Below are positions 25,487 to 34,481 of a DNA stretch of 53,604 nt, piece after piece. Source of the DNA: Actinomycetes bacterium (GTDB taxonomy: Bacteria; Actinomycetota; Actinomycetes; Mycobacteriales; Mycobacteriaceae). Location of the stretch: NCBI GenBank assembly GCA_022601135.1, contig JAHZJB010000119.1:1-53604 (forward strand), read 5' to 3'. Made by a program: the position numbers and the translations under genes. The notes under the pieces are model-generated. The model saw only the letters and a program-made list of their open reading frames with translations. It was not told where the DNA came from and did not search any database. How positions within the stretch are numbered: position 1 is the stretch's first letter; every line of letters starts with the position of its first letter.

Positions 25487-25690
25487 TCAGCGTCCCTCGA
25501 ACTCCGGTTCGCGCCTCTCGAGGAAGGCGCTCACGCCCTCAGCGGCATCGCGGCTGCTCAGCACTTTCTGGTTCCAGCCGAACAACGCCGCAGTGGCGGC
25601 ATCGCGAGATGCGCGCTCGGCGGCCCGGGCTGATTCCAGCGCGCCGACCGAATCACCCTTCGGTGCAGATGATTTCGCGATAGTTCCGGG
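25487..25690 (-). pseudogene. 3' remnant of an enoyl-CoA hydratase gene
   Basis: About 67 codons in one minus-strand frame end in SSRDAAEGVSAFLERREPEFEGR and a stop; this is the characteristic C-terminal helix of crotonase-family enoyl-CoA hydratases. Upstream the frame closes at a TGA (25691-25693), and no hydratase-like sequence continues before the VOC gene, so the N-terminal three quarters, including the oxyanion hole, have gone. It is convergent with the GntR gene. Confidence 0.7.
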
Positions 25691-25840
25691 TCAGGTGGTG
25701 GTGGACTCCGAGCGGTATGCGATTATGTATCCAGGCTGGCCCCTACGACCATCACCCCGCAAGCCCGTGACTTCGCCGGTCTGGCCGCAGCGTTCCGGAC
25801 GGGTCCGCTCAAGCACGTTTCTATTAGCGAAAGGGCGTTG

Positions 25841-26623
25841 ATGCCAAAGAAAACCGAGTATGCGCAGGGTACGCCGAACTGGACGGATCTGCAGACTACG
25901 GATCAATCCGCGGCCAAGCGGTTCTACGGATCGTTGCTGGGTTGGACATTCGAGGATCAACCGAGCCCGGACGAGAGCGGCTACGCGATGGCGAAGCTCA
26001 AAGGGGAAGACGTGTCGGCCATCGCGCAGATGCCATCCGGTGCGCCGGATGGCATTCCGCCCATGTGGAATACGTATCTGGCGGTGGACGACATCGACTC
26101 CGCGGTCGGCAAGGTCGGGGCGGCCGGTGGGCAGGTACTGATGCCGGCTACCGATATCGAGGACGCGGGACGGATGGCGTTTGTCCAAGACCCGACCGGC
26201 GCCGCGGTCGGTTTGTGGCAGGCTCGGGAGCATGTCGGTGCCACGCTGGTCAACGAAGCCGGCACGGTGATGTGGAACGAGTTGCACACGGACAAGCCCG
26301 ATGTGGCGCTGGCGTTCTACGAAGCTGTGCTCGGAATGACCCACTCCACCATGGAGATGGCTCCTGGCCAGGACTACATCGTGCTGAAGGTCGGCGACAG
26401 TGACGTCGGCGGCTGCATGGAGCCCCCGATGCCGGGCGTGCCCAGCCAATGGCACGTCTACTTCGCGGTGGACGATGCCGACGCGATTGCGGCGAAGGCC
26501 GCCGCGGAAGGCGGCCGCGTCGTCGCTGAGCCGTTCGACATCCCGTCGGTGGGGCGCAACGCGGTGCTCAGCGATCCGCAGGGAGCGATATTCAGCGTGC
26601 TGAAGCCCGCGCCGCAGGAGTGA
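25841..26623 (+). CDS. VOC-fold (glyoxalase/bleomycin-resistance-like) protein, two domains
   Basis: A 260-residue protein of two vicinal-oxygen-chelate modules. The first starts [20 protein letters not shown] and the second [19 protein letters not shown]; each ends in a [12 protein letters not shown] or [12 protein letters not shown] strand. This tandem layout is common in actinobacterial proteins of unknown reaction (CFP30B-like hydroxylase annotation). The ATG at 25841 has AAAGGG eight bases before it; the preceding TTG is a less likely start. Probably monocistronic; function not known. Confidence 0.8.
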   Translation: MPKKTEYAQGTPNWTDLQTTDQSAAKRFYGSLLGWTFEDQPSPDESGYAMAKLKGEDVSAIAQMPSGAPDGIPPMWNTYLAVDDIDSAVGKVGAAGGQVLMPATDIEDAGRMAFVQDPTGAAVGLWQAREHVGATLVNEAGTVMWNELHTDKPDVALAFYEAVLGMTHSTMEMAPGQDYIVLKVGDSDVGGCMEPPMPGVPSQWHVYFAVDDADAIAAKAAAEGGRVVAEPFDIPSVGRNAVLSDPQGAIFSVLKPAPQE

Positions 26624-26673
26624 GTGGACGCATAGGGGGAGCAACCAGCCCCGGGGATTGCCAGGAATATTGA

Positions 26674-26685
26674 GTGAGATCTCAC
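26674..26685. promoter_or_regulatory. Perfect 12-base palindrome before crotonase gene
   Basis: GTGAGATCTCAC is a perfect palindrome about 20 bases upstream of the GTG start of the enoyl-CoA hydratase gene. It could be a repressor site overlapping the promoter or leader. Twelve-base palindromes also arise by chance. Confidence 0.3.
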
Positions 26686-26705
26686 GAAAGGTCAAAGGCG
26701 GAGCA

Positions 26706-27467
26706 GTGTCAGACGAAGTTCTCGTAGAACGGCGCGATCGGGTGCTGGTGATCACCATCAATCGGCCCGAGGCGCGCAACGCGTTCAACCTTGCCGTGGC
26801 CAGGGGCCTCGCCGATGCGATGGACGAGCTCGACGGCACCGCGGAATTATCGGTGGCGATCGTGACCGGTGCGGGCGGAAACTTCTGCGCGGGAATGGAC
26901 CTGAAGGCATTCATGGCGGGAGAGGTGCCCGCCATTCCGGGCCGCGGTATCGGCTTCACCGAGCGTCCCCCGCGCAAACCCGTCATCGCGGCGGTCGAAG
27001 GGTACGCCCTGGCCGGCGGCACCGAAATCGTTCTGGCCACCGACCTCGTGGTCGCCGCCAAGAATGCGAAGTTCGGTATCCCGGAGGTCAAGCGTGGACT
27101 CGTCGCCGCCGGCGGTGGACTCTTGCGGCTCCCACACCGAATTCCGTACCAGAAGGCGCTCGAGCTCGCGCTGACCGGTGACAGCTTTACCGCCGAGCAG
27201 GCCGCCCAGTGGGGCTTTGTCAACGTCCTGACTGAGCCCGGCGAGGCGCTCGAGGGCGCGTTGGCGCTGGCCGAGCGCATCACCGCGAACGGGCCACTGG
27301 CGGTGGCGGTGACCAAGGAGGTCATCGTCAAGTCCGCCGATTGGAGCGAGGACGAGATGTGGAAGAAGCAGGTCGAACTGATCGCACCGGTCTTCTCGTC
27401 CAAGGACGCGATGGAGGGTGCGGCGGCATTCGCGCAGAAGCGCGCCCCCAATTGGACGGGCCGGTGA
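26706..27467 (+). CDS. Enoyl-CoA hydratase/isomerase (crotonase family)
   Basis: A 253-residue crotonase. The first oxyanion-hole segment is VTGAGGNFCAGMDLKAF, the second IAAVEGYALAGGTEIVLATDL, and the catalytic-loop region is FGIPEVKRGLVAAGGG, where a Glu (PEVKRG) matches one of the two hydratase glutamates. The C-terminus SSKDAMEGAAAFAQKRAPNW parallels the relic at 25487. The GTG at 26706 follows the ribosome site AAGGCGGAG and begins SDEVLVERRDRV, the usual N-terminus of this mycobacterial subfamily. Substrate not determined. Confidence 0.88.
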   Translation: MSDEVLVERRDRVLVITINRPEARNAFNLAVARGLADAMDELDGTAELSVAIVTGAGGNFCAGMDLKAFMAGEVPAIPGRGIGFTERPPRKPVIAAVEGYALAGGTEIVLATDLVVAAKNAKFGIPEVKRGLVAAGGGLLRLPHRIPYQKALELALTGDSFTAEQAAQWGFVNVLTEPGEALEGALALAERITANGPLAVAVTKEVIVKSADWSEDEMWKKQVELIAPVFSSKDAMEGAAAFAQKRAPNWTGR

Positions 27468-27484
27468 GATCGCGGAGATCAGGT

Positions 27485-29137
27485 TCAGGCGTCGCCGGCG
27501 GCCTGCTCGCGGGCCCATCGATAGTCGGCCTTTCCGGCCGGGCTGCGCTCGATGACCGGCCGGAACACCACTGCCTTGGGTAGCTTGTATCGGGCGATGA
27601 CCCTTCCGGCGTGGTCGATGATCTGCTGCGCTTCGGCGGAAGCACCGTCGACGAGAGCGACGACGGCCACCACCTCCTGGCCCCACCGTTCGCTGGGCCG
27701 GCTCGCGACGACCACATCGGCGACCGCAGGGTGCGAAGCGATCGCCGACTCCACCTCCTCGGCGAAGATCTTCTCGCCGCCGGAGTTGATGGTCACCGAG
27801 TCGCGGCCGAGGAGTTCGACCGAACCGTCCGACAGATGCCGCGCGCGGTCGCCGGGCACCGAGTAGCGCACCCCACCGATGACGGGGAACGTCGCGGCGG
27901 TCTTGGCCGCGTCACCTTTGTAGCCCAGCGGAACGTAGCCACGTTGCGCCAGCCAACCGATCCCGTCGTGACCGGGTTCCAGGATGGATCCGAGGTCCTC
28001 GGAGGCTACGAAAGTGTCCGGTCCCGCGGTGAATTTTCCGGTGGACACCGTGCCCGATGCCGACATGTGGGTCATCTGAGCGCCGGTCTCCGAGGAGCCC
28101 ACGCCGTCCACGACCATCAGGTTTGCCTTGCTGTCGATGAGCCGCTGCTTGGCGGTCGGGGTGAGCTGGGCACCGCCGTTGGCCACCACTGCCAGGGATG
28201 ACAGATCCGCGCCGGTCCGCTCGAACGCATCCGCTAACGGGCGGGCCATGGCATCTCCGACCACCGTGACCGCCAGAACCTTCTCCCGTTCGATGGCGCG
28301 CACCACGTCGTCGACGTCGAGATGGCTTGTCACCGTTGAGAACACCACGGACTGGCCCGTCGTCATGGCCGTCATCACCGCCCACTGCGCGGCGCCGTGC
28401 ATCAGGGGCGGCAGCACCATGAGCTTGGTGCCGGGCGCTTCGGCGCAGCGACCGGCGATGTCTTCATAGCAAGTAGCCAACTCGCCGGTGTAGAGGCTGC
28501 GGCCGCCGAAGGAGGCCATGAAGATGTCGTGCTGTCGCCACAGCACACCCTTGGGCATACCTGTCGTTCCGCCGGTATAGAGCACATACAGGTCATCGGG
28601 TGACGGTTCGACCGGCGGCCCCTGCGCGGGTCCGGTGGCCACGATCGACTCGTAGTCGACGGCGCCGGGCAGCAGCGCGTTGCCCGAATCGTCAGCGATC
28701 TGGATGAGCAGGCGGAGCGAAGGCAGGTCTTCCAGCACCTCGGCCAGGCGCGGAGCGAAGGCGGCGTGGTAGAGGAGTGCGGTCGCGCCCGCGTCCGCCA
28801 ACAGGTACTGCAACTCGCTCTTGACGTAGCGGTAGTTGACGTTGAACGGAGCAACCCGGGCCCGCCAGGCGCCCAGCATGCCCTCGACGTACTCGGGACC
28901 GTTGTGGGCGTAGATGCCCAGAAGGTCCTGTCCTACTTGGTGTCCCGGTAACTGCGAACGCTCCGTGTGACACCCCAGCCCGCGGGAGTGGAGGAATGTC
29001 GCGAGCCGATTGGACCGCTCGAGGATCTGGCGGTAGGTATAGCGGCGCCGGCCCTGGACGATGAACTCGCGTTCGCCGATGACCGCGGCGACGGCCGCCG
29101 CGGCGGCTGGGACGGTGAACTGGGTCGACTCGGTCAT
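27485..29137 (-). CDS. Acyl-CoA synthetase (FadD, adenylate-forming)
   Basis: A 550-residue AMP-binding ligase activating a carboxylic acid to acyl-CoA via acyl-AMP. The phosphate-binding loop is YTGGTTGMPKGVLWRQ (about residue 185-200), the adenine region VDGVGSSETG, the hinge region INSGGEKIFAEEVESAI, and the C-terminal catalytic Lys lies in RSPAGKADYRWAREQ. It is close in pattern to FadD19-type sterol side-chain synthetases, though the exact orthology is not sure. The ATG at 29137 gives normal family length. It lies 70 bases downstream of the ybdD-like gene on the same strand. Confidence 0.9.
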   Translation of the reverse strand: MTESTQFTVPAAAAAVAAVIGEREFIVQGRRRYTYRQILERSNRLATFLHSRGLGCHTERSQLPGHQVGQDLLGIYAHNGPEYVEGMLGAWRARVAPFNVNYRYVKSELQYLLADAGATALLYHAAFAPRLAEVLEDLPSLRLLIQIADDSGNALLPGAVDYESIVATGPAQGPPVEPSPDDLYVLYTGGTTGMPKGVLWRQHDIFMASFGGRSLYTGELATCYEDIAGRCAEAPGTKLMVLPPLMHGAAQWAVMTAMTTGQSVVFSTVTSHLDVDDVVRAIEREKVLAVTVVGDAMARPLADAFERTGADLSSLAVVANGGAQLTPTAKQRLIDSKANLMVVDGVGSSETGAQMTHMSASGTVSTGKFTAGPDTFVASEDLGSILEPGHDGIGWLAQRGYVPLGYKGDAAKTAATFPVIGGVRYSVPGDRARHLSDGSVELLGRDSVTINSGGEKIFAEEVESAIASHPAVADVVVASRPSERWGQEVVAVVALVDGASAEAQQIIDHAGRVIARYKLPKAVVFRPVIERSPAGKADYRWAREQAAGDA

Positions 29138-29207
29138 GCGGCCTCTCGTGGCTCGGTTGGTATCGGACGAAGATTCACGCGGGGTGCAGGGGATCCCGGC
29201 GTGCCCG

Positions 29208-29411
29208 CTAGCAGCAGCGCGCACCGGGATTGGTGTCGGCGGCGGCGTGGCGGTGGCGCCAGTATTCGCGCTCGGACATCACCGCCTCGCCCGCATGCCT
29301 GCGCGCGCGATGGGTGAGGTAACGCTCATAGTGGTTATCGCCCATCAATGACTGCCAGTACCAACTGATCTCGCCGACTGCCCGGCGTACCCGCGTGGCA
29401 ACGCGTCCCAT
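29208..29411 (-). CDS. YbdD/YjiX-family small protein
   Basis: A 67-residue protein with the YbdD/YjiX pattern: WYWQSLMGDNHYERYLTHR in the middle and EREYWRHRHAAADTNPGARCC at the end. Members nearly always sit directly behind CstA/BtsT-type pyruvate or peptide transporters, as here. The ATG has a very strong ribosome site, AAGGAGGTG, and the gene starts 67 bases inside the end of cstA in another frame, suggesting coupled translation and a fixed ratio with the transporter. Confidence 0.88.
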   Translation of the reverse strand: MGRVATRVRRAVGEISWYWQSLMGDNHYERYLTHRARRHAGEAVMSEREYWRHRHAAADTNPGARCC

Positions 29412-31654
29412 TGTCTCTGCACCTCCTTCTCTGCCGAGGTCATGATCATGCCCGAGGGGGCGAATATCCGGGACGGCACCGGATCGTCCTCGGCCAGCGG
29501 ATGATGAGGGTGGCCACGAATCGCCCTGAGCGCCATGAACACTCCCGCGGTGAACACGATGATGACGACCACCGCGAAGATGACCGACAGCGTTCCCTGG
29601 ATGAAGGTGTTGCGGATCACCGCGTCGAGCTGACCAGCGTCCTTGGCCGCGCCGAAGCTGGTCTGGCCGGCGTCCTTGGCGTTGCGGTACTGGAAGTGCT
29701 GGGTCCAGTAGCCGACGCGTGGGTCCCCGGAGAAGATCTTCTGCCAGGACGCGGTCATCGTGACGGTGAGATCCCATAGCAGCGGGACACCGGGTATCCA
29801 CGCCCACTTCAACAGGCCGCGCTTGATGATCACCACCGTCACCACGGTCAGGGCGATGGCGGCGAGCAACTGGTTGGCGATTCCGAACAGCGGGAAGAGG
29901 GTATTGATTCCGCCGAGCGGGTCGGTGACGCCCATGAGAAGGATGCTGCCCCAGGCCGCAACGACGATGATGCTGCAGGTCCAGGCTCCGACCCGCCAGC
30001 TGGGGTTGCGCAGTTTCTTCAGCGGACCACCCAGATTGCTCAGCCCGTCGGACAGCATGAACCGGGCCACCCGGGTGCCGGCGTCGACGGTGGTCAGAAT
30101 GAACAATGCCTCGAACATGATCGCGAAGTGATACCAGAACGACTTGAGGCTGGCGCCGCCGAAGACCTGGTGCAGGACTTCGGACATGCCGAATGCGAGT
30201 GTTGGGGCGCCGCCGGTGCGAGCCACGATCGAATCCTCGCCGACGCCTTCGGCGGCATCGGTGATCTCCTGCGCGGTGATCGGCGCGCCGGACAAACCGA
30301 GACCGTTGACGTAGTCAGCCGCCGTCTGCGCGGTGGCGCCCGTTGCGGCCGACGGTGCGTTCATCACGAAGTACAGGTGCGGATTGAGTATCGCTGCGGT
30401 GATCAGGGCCATGATCGCGACGAACGACTCGGTCAGCATTCCGCCGTATCCGATGAGCCGCATCTGGCTTTCCTTCTCCAGCAGCTTCGGCGTCGTCCCC
30501 GAGGAGATCAGTGCGTGGAAGCCGGACAGCGCACCACACGCGATGGTGATGAAAAGGAACGGGAACAGCGACCCGGCGAACACCGGGCCGGTGCCGCTGG
30601 TGGCGAACGTGGAGATCGCCGGCGCCTCCATGATCGGGCGGGCGATCAGAATCCCGACGGCCAGCAACGCAATCGTGCCGACCTTCATGAACGTCGACAG
30701 GTAATCGCGGGGGGCCAGTAGTAGCCATACCGGCAACACCGAAGCCGCCAGACCGTAGAGGATGATGCACCATGACAGTGTCACCTTGGACAGCGTGAAC
30801 CAGTCCGCGCCCCAGGTGGTTTCGGCCACCCAGCCGCCCGATGCGACCGCCAGCAGCAACAGGGCCACACCGATCAGGGAAACCTCCGAGACCTGGCCAG
30901 GCCGCAGGAACCTGAGGTAGAGCCCCATGAAGATGGCGATCGGGATCGTCATGGCGATGGAGAACACGCCCCACGGGCTCTCGGCGAGTGCGTTGACGAC
31001 CACGAGCGCCAGCACCGCGAGCAGGATCACCATGATCACCAGGACGCCAACGATGGCCGCGGCGCCGCCGATAGTCCCGAGTTCGTCGCGTGCCATTTGG
31101 CCGAGGGAGCGTCCGCGGCGACGGACCGAGATCGACAGCACGAGGTAGTCCTGGACGCAGCCGGCGACCACCGCGCCGATAATGATCCATATCGTGCCGG
31201 GCAGGTAACCCATCTGCATGGCCAGCACCGGGCCGACGAGTGGGCCCGCACCGGCGATCGCGGCGAAATGGTGGCCGAAGAGAACCCGCCGGTCGGTGGG
31301 CATGTAGTCGGTGCCGTTCTCGAAAATCTCTGCCGGCGTGGCGTTGTCGTCGCGCGGGCGCACCACCTTCATCTCGATCAGCCGGGCATAGAAACGGAAA
31401 CCGATGATGTAGGTGCAGATCGCGGCGAGGACGAACCACACCGCATTGACGGTCTCGCCGCGGAAGAACGCAATGATCGCCCAGCACACCGCGCCCAGCA
31501 CGGCGATGGCCGCGAAGATGATTCTGTGCCGGGTGCTGATCGGTGACCGATCGATGATGGCTACCGGCGGTAGCTCCTTATCGGTACGGACATAGGTGAT
31601 GTCACCGTCGCGTTCCTCGATGCGCGCCGATGAAGCGGCGGTTGGTGTAGCCAC
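29345..31654 (-). CDS. cstA: CstA-family carbon-starvation transporter
   Basis: A 769-residue inner-membrane protein with about 16-18 helices. It has the CstA signatures HHFAAIAGAGPLVGPVLAMQMGY and GALSGFHALISSGTTPKLL. Family members import pyruvate or peptides when carbon is scarce. The GTG at 31654 has an AGGAGG ribosome site five bases away and is preferred over the upstream in-frame start. In M. tuberculosis the homologue is Rv3063, which is also near cyp136, in agreement with the synteny here. The C-terminus overlaps the ybdD-like gene. Confidence 0.93.
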   Translation of the reverse strand: MATPTAASSARIEERDGDITYVRTDKELPPVAIIDRSPISTRHRIIFAAIAVLGAVCWAIIAFFRGETVNAVWFVLAAICTYIIGFRFYARLIEMKVVRPRDDNATPAEIFENGTDYMPTDRRVLFGHHFAAIAGAGPLVGPVLAMQMGYLPGTIWIIIGAVVAGCVQDYLVLSISVRRRGRSLGQMARDELGTIGGAAAIVGVLVIMVILLAVLALVVVNALAESPWGVFSIAMTIPIAIFMGLYLRFLRPGQVSEVSLIGVALLLLAVASGGWVAETTWGADWFTLSKVTLSWCIILYGLAASVLPVWLLLAPRDYLSTFMKVGTIALLAVGILIARPIMEAPAISTFATSGTGPVFAGSLFPFLFITIACGALSGFHALISSGTTPKLLEKESQMRLIGYGGMLTESFVAIMALITAAILNPHLYFVMNAPSAATGATAQTAADYVNGLGLSGAPITAQEITDAAEGVGEDSIVARTGGAPTLAFGMSEVLHQVFGGASLKSFWYHFAIMFEALFILTTVDAGTRVARFMLSDGLSNLGGPLKKLRNPSWRVGAWTCSIIVVAAWGSILLMGVTDPLGGINTLFPLFGIANQLLAAIALTVVTVVIIKRGLLKWAWIPGVPLLWDLTVTMTASWQKIFSGDPRVGYWTQHFQYRNAKDAGQTSFGAAKDAGQLDAVIRNTFIQGTLSVIFAVVVIIVFTAGVFMALRAIRGHPHHPLAEDDPVPSRIFAPSGMIMTSAEKEVQRQWDALPRGYAGQSARSVGTGSH

Positions 31655-31759
31655 TGGCCCTCCTGGTCGCGCCACTCTGCGCAGGATCGCGAGCCTTGAT
31701 CCTTGCATCCGACCCAACTGGGATGAACAGGAACCTGGGTTTCGGCGCTGCGGGTGCCG

Positions 31760-33289
31760 TCACCTGACGGCAAAGGTGATCGATTGCCAGCCCGTCGCGC
31801 CGTCGGGCGCCGGATCGGCCCGCTCGGATGTCTGTGTGTAGCCGGTGTTATCGGTCGCGCGCACGGTGATCGTGTGCAGCCCGGGCTCCTGTGCGTACCA
31901 GTCGAAGCTCCACAGCCGCCAGGTGGCGTTGGAGTAGCTTTCGCCCAAGTCGGCCCGCTGCCATTGGCCGTCGTCGATCTGCACTTCGACGTCGCGTACG
32001 CCGCGGTCCTGCGCCCACGCGACACCGCCGAACCTTGCCGGGCCGACCGGTACTTCACTACCGGCCCGCGGCACATCGATGCGGGACTGCGTTTTGATCG
32101 GCCCGCGTGGTGACCATCCACGTTGGGTCCAGTAGGCCTCAGCCCGGTCGAATCGGGTGAGCTCGAGGTCAACCACCCATTTGGTGGCTGAGACGTAGCC
32201 GTACAAGCCGGGTACGACGAGTCGCGCCGGATATCCGTGCTCGACGGGTAGCGGTTCGCCGTTCATCCCGACCGCCAGCAGCGCGTCCGCGGCGGTGAGT
32301 GCCTCGACGGGGGTGCCGGCGGTCCATCCGTCGGTCGACCTCGAGAGCACCATGTCGGCATCGGGTTTTACTCCGGCGCTGGCCAGCAGATCCCGCACCC
32401 GATAGCCGATCCAGGACGCATTTGAAATCAGTTCGCCGCCGATCGGGTTCGACACGCACGTCAGCGTCACGACATTCTCGATGACCTCGAATCGGTCAAG
32501 GTCGGCGAAACGGTAGGTCACCTCGCGGTCGACCATTCCGTGGATTCGCAGCTGCCACTCGTCGCGACTGAGCTGCGGCACGATCAGTGCGGTGTCGATG
32601 CGGTAGAAATCCGCGTTGCTGGTGATGAACGTGGGCAGCTCAACACCTTTTGGTTGCACCGAGGCGGGTATCGGGGGAGCGGCGACGTCCACGGCCGGTA
32701 GCGCGAAGTCCTGGCGATCTCCCGCCACCGACGACTTCAGCCTGCCTATCACGACCCCCGCGACACCGCTGGCGACTCCGGCCGCGAGCAATCCCAGTGT
32801 CAGCAGCGACAGCCGCCTGCCGCGGTCGGGCGCATCCGGGTGCTCCTCATCTGGCGCCGAGTCACTGAAACGGCTGGAGGCCAACACCCGGAGCACGGCC
32901 ACTCCGCCAACCGCACCTACTACCGTCGGCACGATGTCGGCGATCGTTGCACCGCTGCGTGACAGCACCGCGGCACAGCCGGCGACCCCGGCGGCCAAGA
33001 TCATTGCGCTTCCTACCGGTCGGCGAACAGACTCGGCGATCCCCGCCACCGCGGCGAGCAGCGCGATGACCACGAGAACGAGCGCGGTCAGAACCAGCTT
33101 GTCGGCGGTACCGAACGTCTGAATGGCCCATTCCTTCACCGGGCCCGGGGTCAAGTCGATCACCGAGGCACCAACCGCGGTGCGGACGTCGGCCTGCGGT
33201 CCGAACAGGGCGGCGGCCAATTGGGCCACACCGACTGAGACGGCAGCCGCGGCGATGCCCCCCACAGCCTTGACGCCCAGCGCGGTCAT
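31760..33289 (-). CDS. Membrane-anchored molybdopterin-dependent oxidoreductase (sulfite-oxidase fold)
   Basis: A 509-residue protein. Residues 1 to about 190 contain five or so hydrophobic helices, and the remainder is an extracytoplasmic sulfite-oxidase-type domain. The likely molybdenum ligand is the Cys in VVTLTCVSNPIGGELISNASW; other family features are PLPVEHGYPARLVVPGLYGYVSATKWV and the dimerisation domain with GVAWAQDRGVRDVEVQIDDG and WRLWSFDW. The architecture resembles Rv0218. The start could be ATG 33289 or 33298. Substrate unknown; sulfite, methionine sulfoxide or other S/N-oxides are possibilities. Confidence 0.87.
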   Translation of the reverse strand: MTALGVKAVGGIAAAAVSVGVAQLAAALFGPQADVRTAVGASVIDLTPGPVKEWAIQTFGTADKLVLTALVLVVIALLAAVAGIAESVRRPVGSAMILAAGVAGCAAVLSRSGATIADIVPTVVGAVGGVAVLRVLASSRFSDSAPDEEHPDAPDRGRRLSLLTLGLLAAGVASGVAGVVIGRLKSSVAGDRQDFALPAVDVAAPPIPASVQPKGVELPTFITSNADFYRIDTALIVPQLSRDEWQLRIHGMVDREVTYRFADLDRFEVIENVVTLTCVSNPIGGELISNASWIGYRVRDLLASAGVKPDADMVLSRSTDGWTAGTPVEALTAADALLAVGMNGEPLPVEHGYPARLVVPGLYGYVSATKWVVDLELTRFDRAEAYWTQRGWSPRGPIKTQSRIDVPRAGSEVPVGPARFGGVAWAQDRGVRDVEVQIDDGQWQRADLGESYSNATWRLWSFDWYAQEPGLHTITVRATDNTGYTQTSERADPAPDGATGWQSITFAVR

Positions 33290-33419
33290 GTAACCCAAGC
33301 TACCGCCGCGGCGAACCCGAAAGTCTTACCGAATGATGTCGACTATCTTGAGTGGATTCGGCGTGTTTGTCGTCGCTGGGCGCAGATGAGCACGCCCAAT
33401 TAGCGGCGGGAGGGTTGGC

Positions 33420-34472
33420 GTGCCGGTCGACGCGACGCTGAGTTCGGCCGACCAGGAGTCGCTGCAGCGCTGGATTCGCCAGACCGGGATCGGGTCGTCG
33501 CTGACCCACGTCGCACCCCTCGCCGGCGGATCGCAGAACATCGTGGTGCGGCTGCGCGTCGACGGGCGGCCGATGGTGCTGCGGCGCCCGCCGGCGCATC
33601 CACGTCCGACGAGCGACAACACGATGCGTCGCGAAATCGCAGTGCTGACAGCGTTGGCGGGCACTACCGTGCCCCATCCTGAGTTCATCGCCGGCTGTGA
33701 GGACCTTGAAGTGCTCGGCGTGGTCTTCTACTTGATGGAGGCCGTCGACGGCTTCAACCCGGGCAACGAGACTGCCGATGCCTACATTCGCGATCCTGAC
33801 ATGCGCCACCGCGTCGGACTGTCGTACGCGTCCGGCCTCGCCCGGCTCGGCGCGGCGCCCTGGCAGGGCGGCCCGCTCGCCGCGATGAAGCGGCCCGGAT
33901 CCTTTCTGGAACGACAGGTCCCGCAGTTCATGCGACTGCTGGAGAGTTACCGGCACGACCGCTACGCGCCCGAGTCCTTTCCCTCGGTCAAGGCGCTTGC
34001 CGGCTGGCTGGACGCGAACCGTCCGCCCGATGCCGAACCGGCCATCATGCACGGCGACTGCCACCTCAACAATGTGCTGCTCAAGCGTGACACCCCGGAA
34101 CTGGCGGCATTCATCGACTGGGAGATGTGCACCGTCGGCGACCCGTTGCTCGACCTGGGCTGGATGCTGGTGTGCTGGCCACACGATCCGAACCCCATTG
34201 ACGCCGGCTCGGTGCTGGCAGGGCTCGGTGGTCTGGCGACGCGGGCCGAGCTACTCGAAACCTACCTGGATGCGGGAGGCCGGCGGACGACGCGGCTGGA
34301 CTGGTATCTCGCGATGGCATGTTTCAAGCTGGCCATCGTGATCGAGGGCACGTGGTCGCGCTACCTTGCCGGGCAGGCCAGCGCGGAGGCGGGTGAACGA
34401 CTACACACCTCGGCGCAGAACCTCATCGAACTGGGCACCCGAGTGGCCGAAGGCGATAATCCGTTCGGGTGA
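33420..34472 (+). CDS. APH-family phosphotransferase (ACAD11-like kinase domain)
   Basis: A 350-residue kinase-like protein. The nucleotide loop region is VAPLAGGSQNIVVRLRVDGRPMVLRRPP, the catalytic loop IMHGDCHLNNVLLK holds Asp and Asn, and FIDWEMCTVGDPLLDLGWML carries the metal-binding Asp. It belongs to the group related to the human ACAD11 N-terminal domain, often encoded next to FadE or P450 genes in mycobacteria, where it may phosphorylate a hydroxylated acyl-CoA. The start is GTG at 33420. It is convergent with cyp136, nine bases apart. Confidence 0.87.
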   Translation: MPVDATLSSADQESLQRWIRQTGIGSSLTHVAPLAGGSQNIVVRLRVDGRPMVLRRPPAHPRPTSDNTMRREIAVLTALAGTTVPHPEFIAGCEDLEVLGVVFYLMEAVDGFNPGNETADAYIRDPDMRHRVGLSYASGLARLGAAPWQGGPLAAMKRPGSFLERQVPQFMRLLESYRHDRYAPESFPSVKALAGWLDANRPPDAEPAIMHGDCHLNNVLLKRDTPELAAFIDWEMCTVGDPLLDLGWMLVCWPHDPNPIDAGSVLAGLGGLATRAELLETYLDAGGRRTTRLDWYLAMACFKLAIVIEGTWSRYLAGQASAEAGERLHTSAQNLIELGTRVAEGDNPFG

Positions 34473-34481
34473 GCTTGGGGC

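Noticed and set aside
25694..25840. Continuation of the hydratase relic toward the VOC gene
   Set aside because: No minus-strand frame here shows crotonase motifs; the stretch gives only unrelated short frames.
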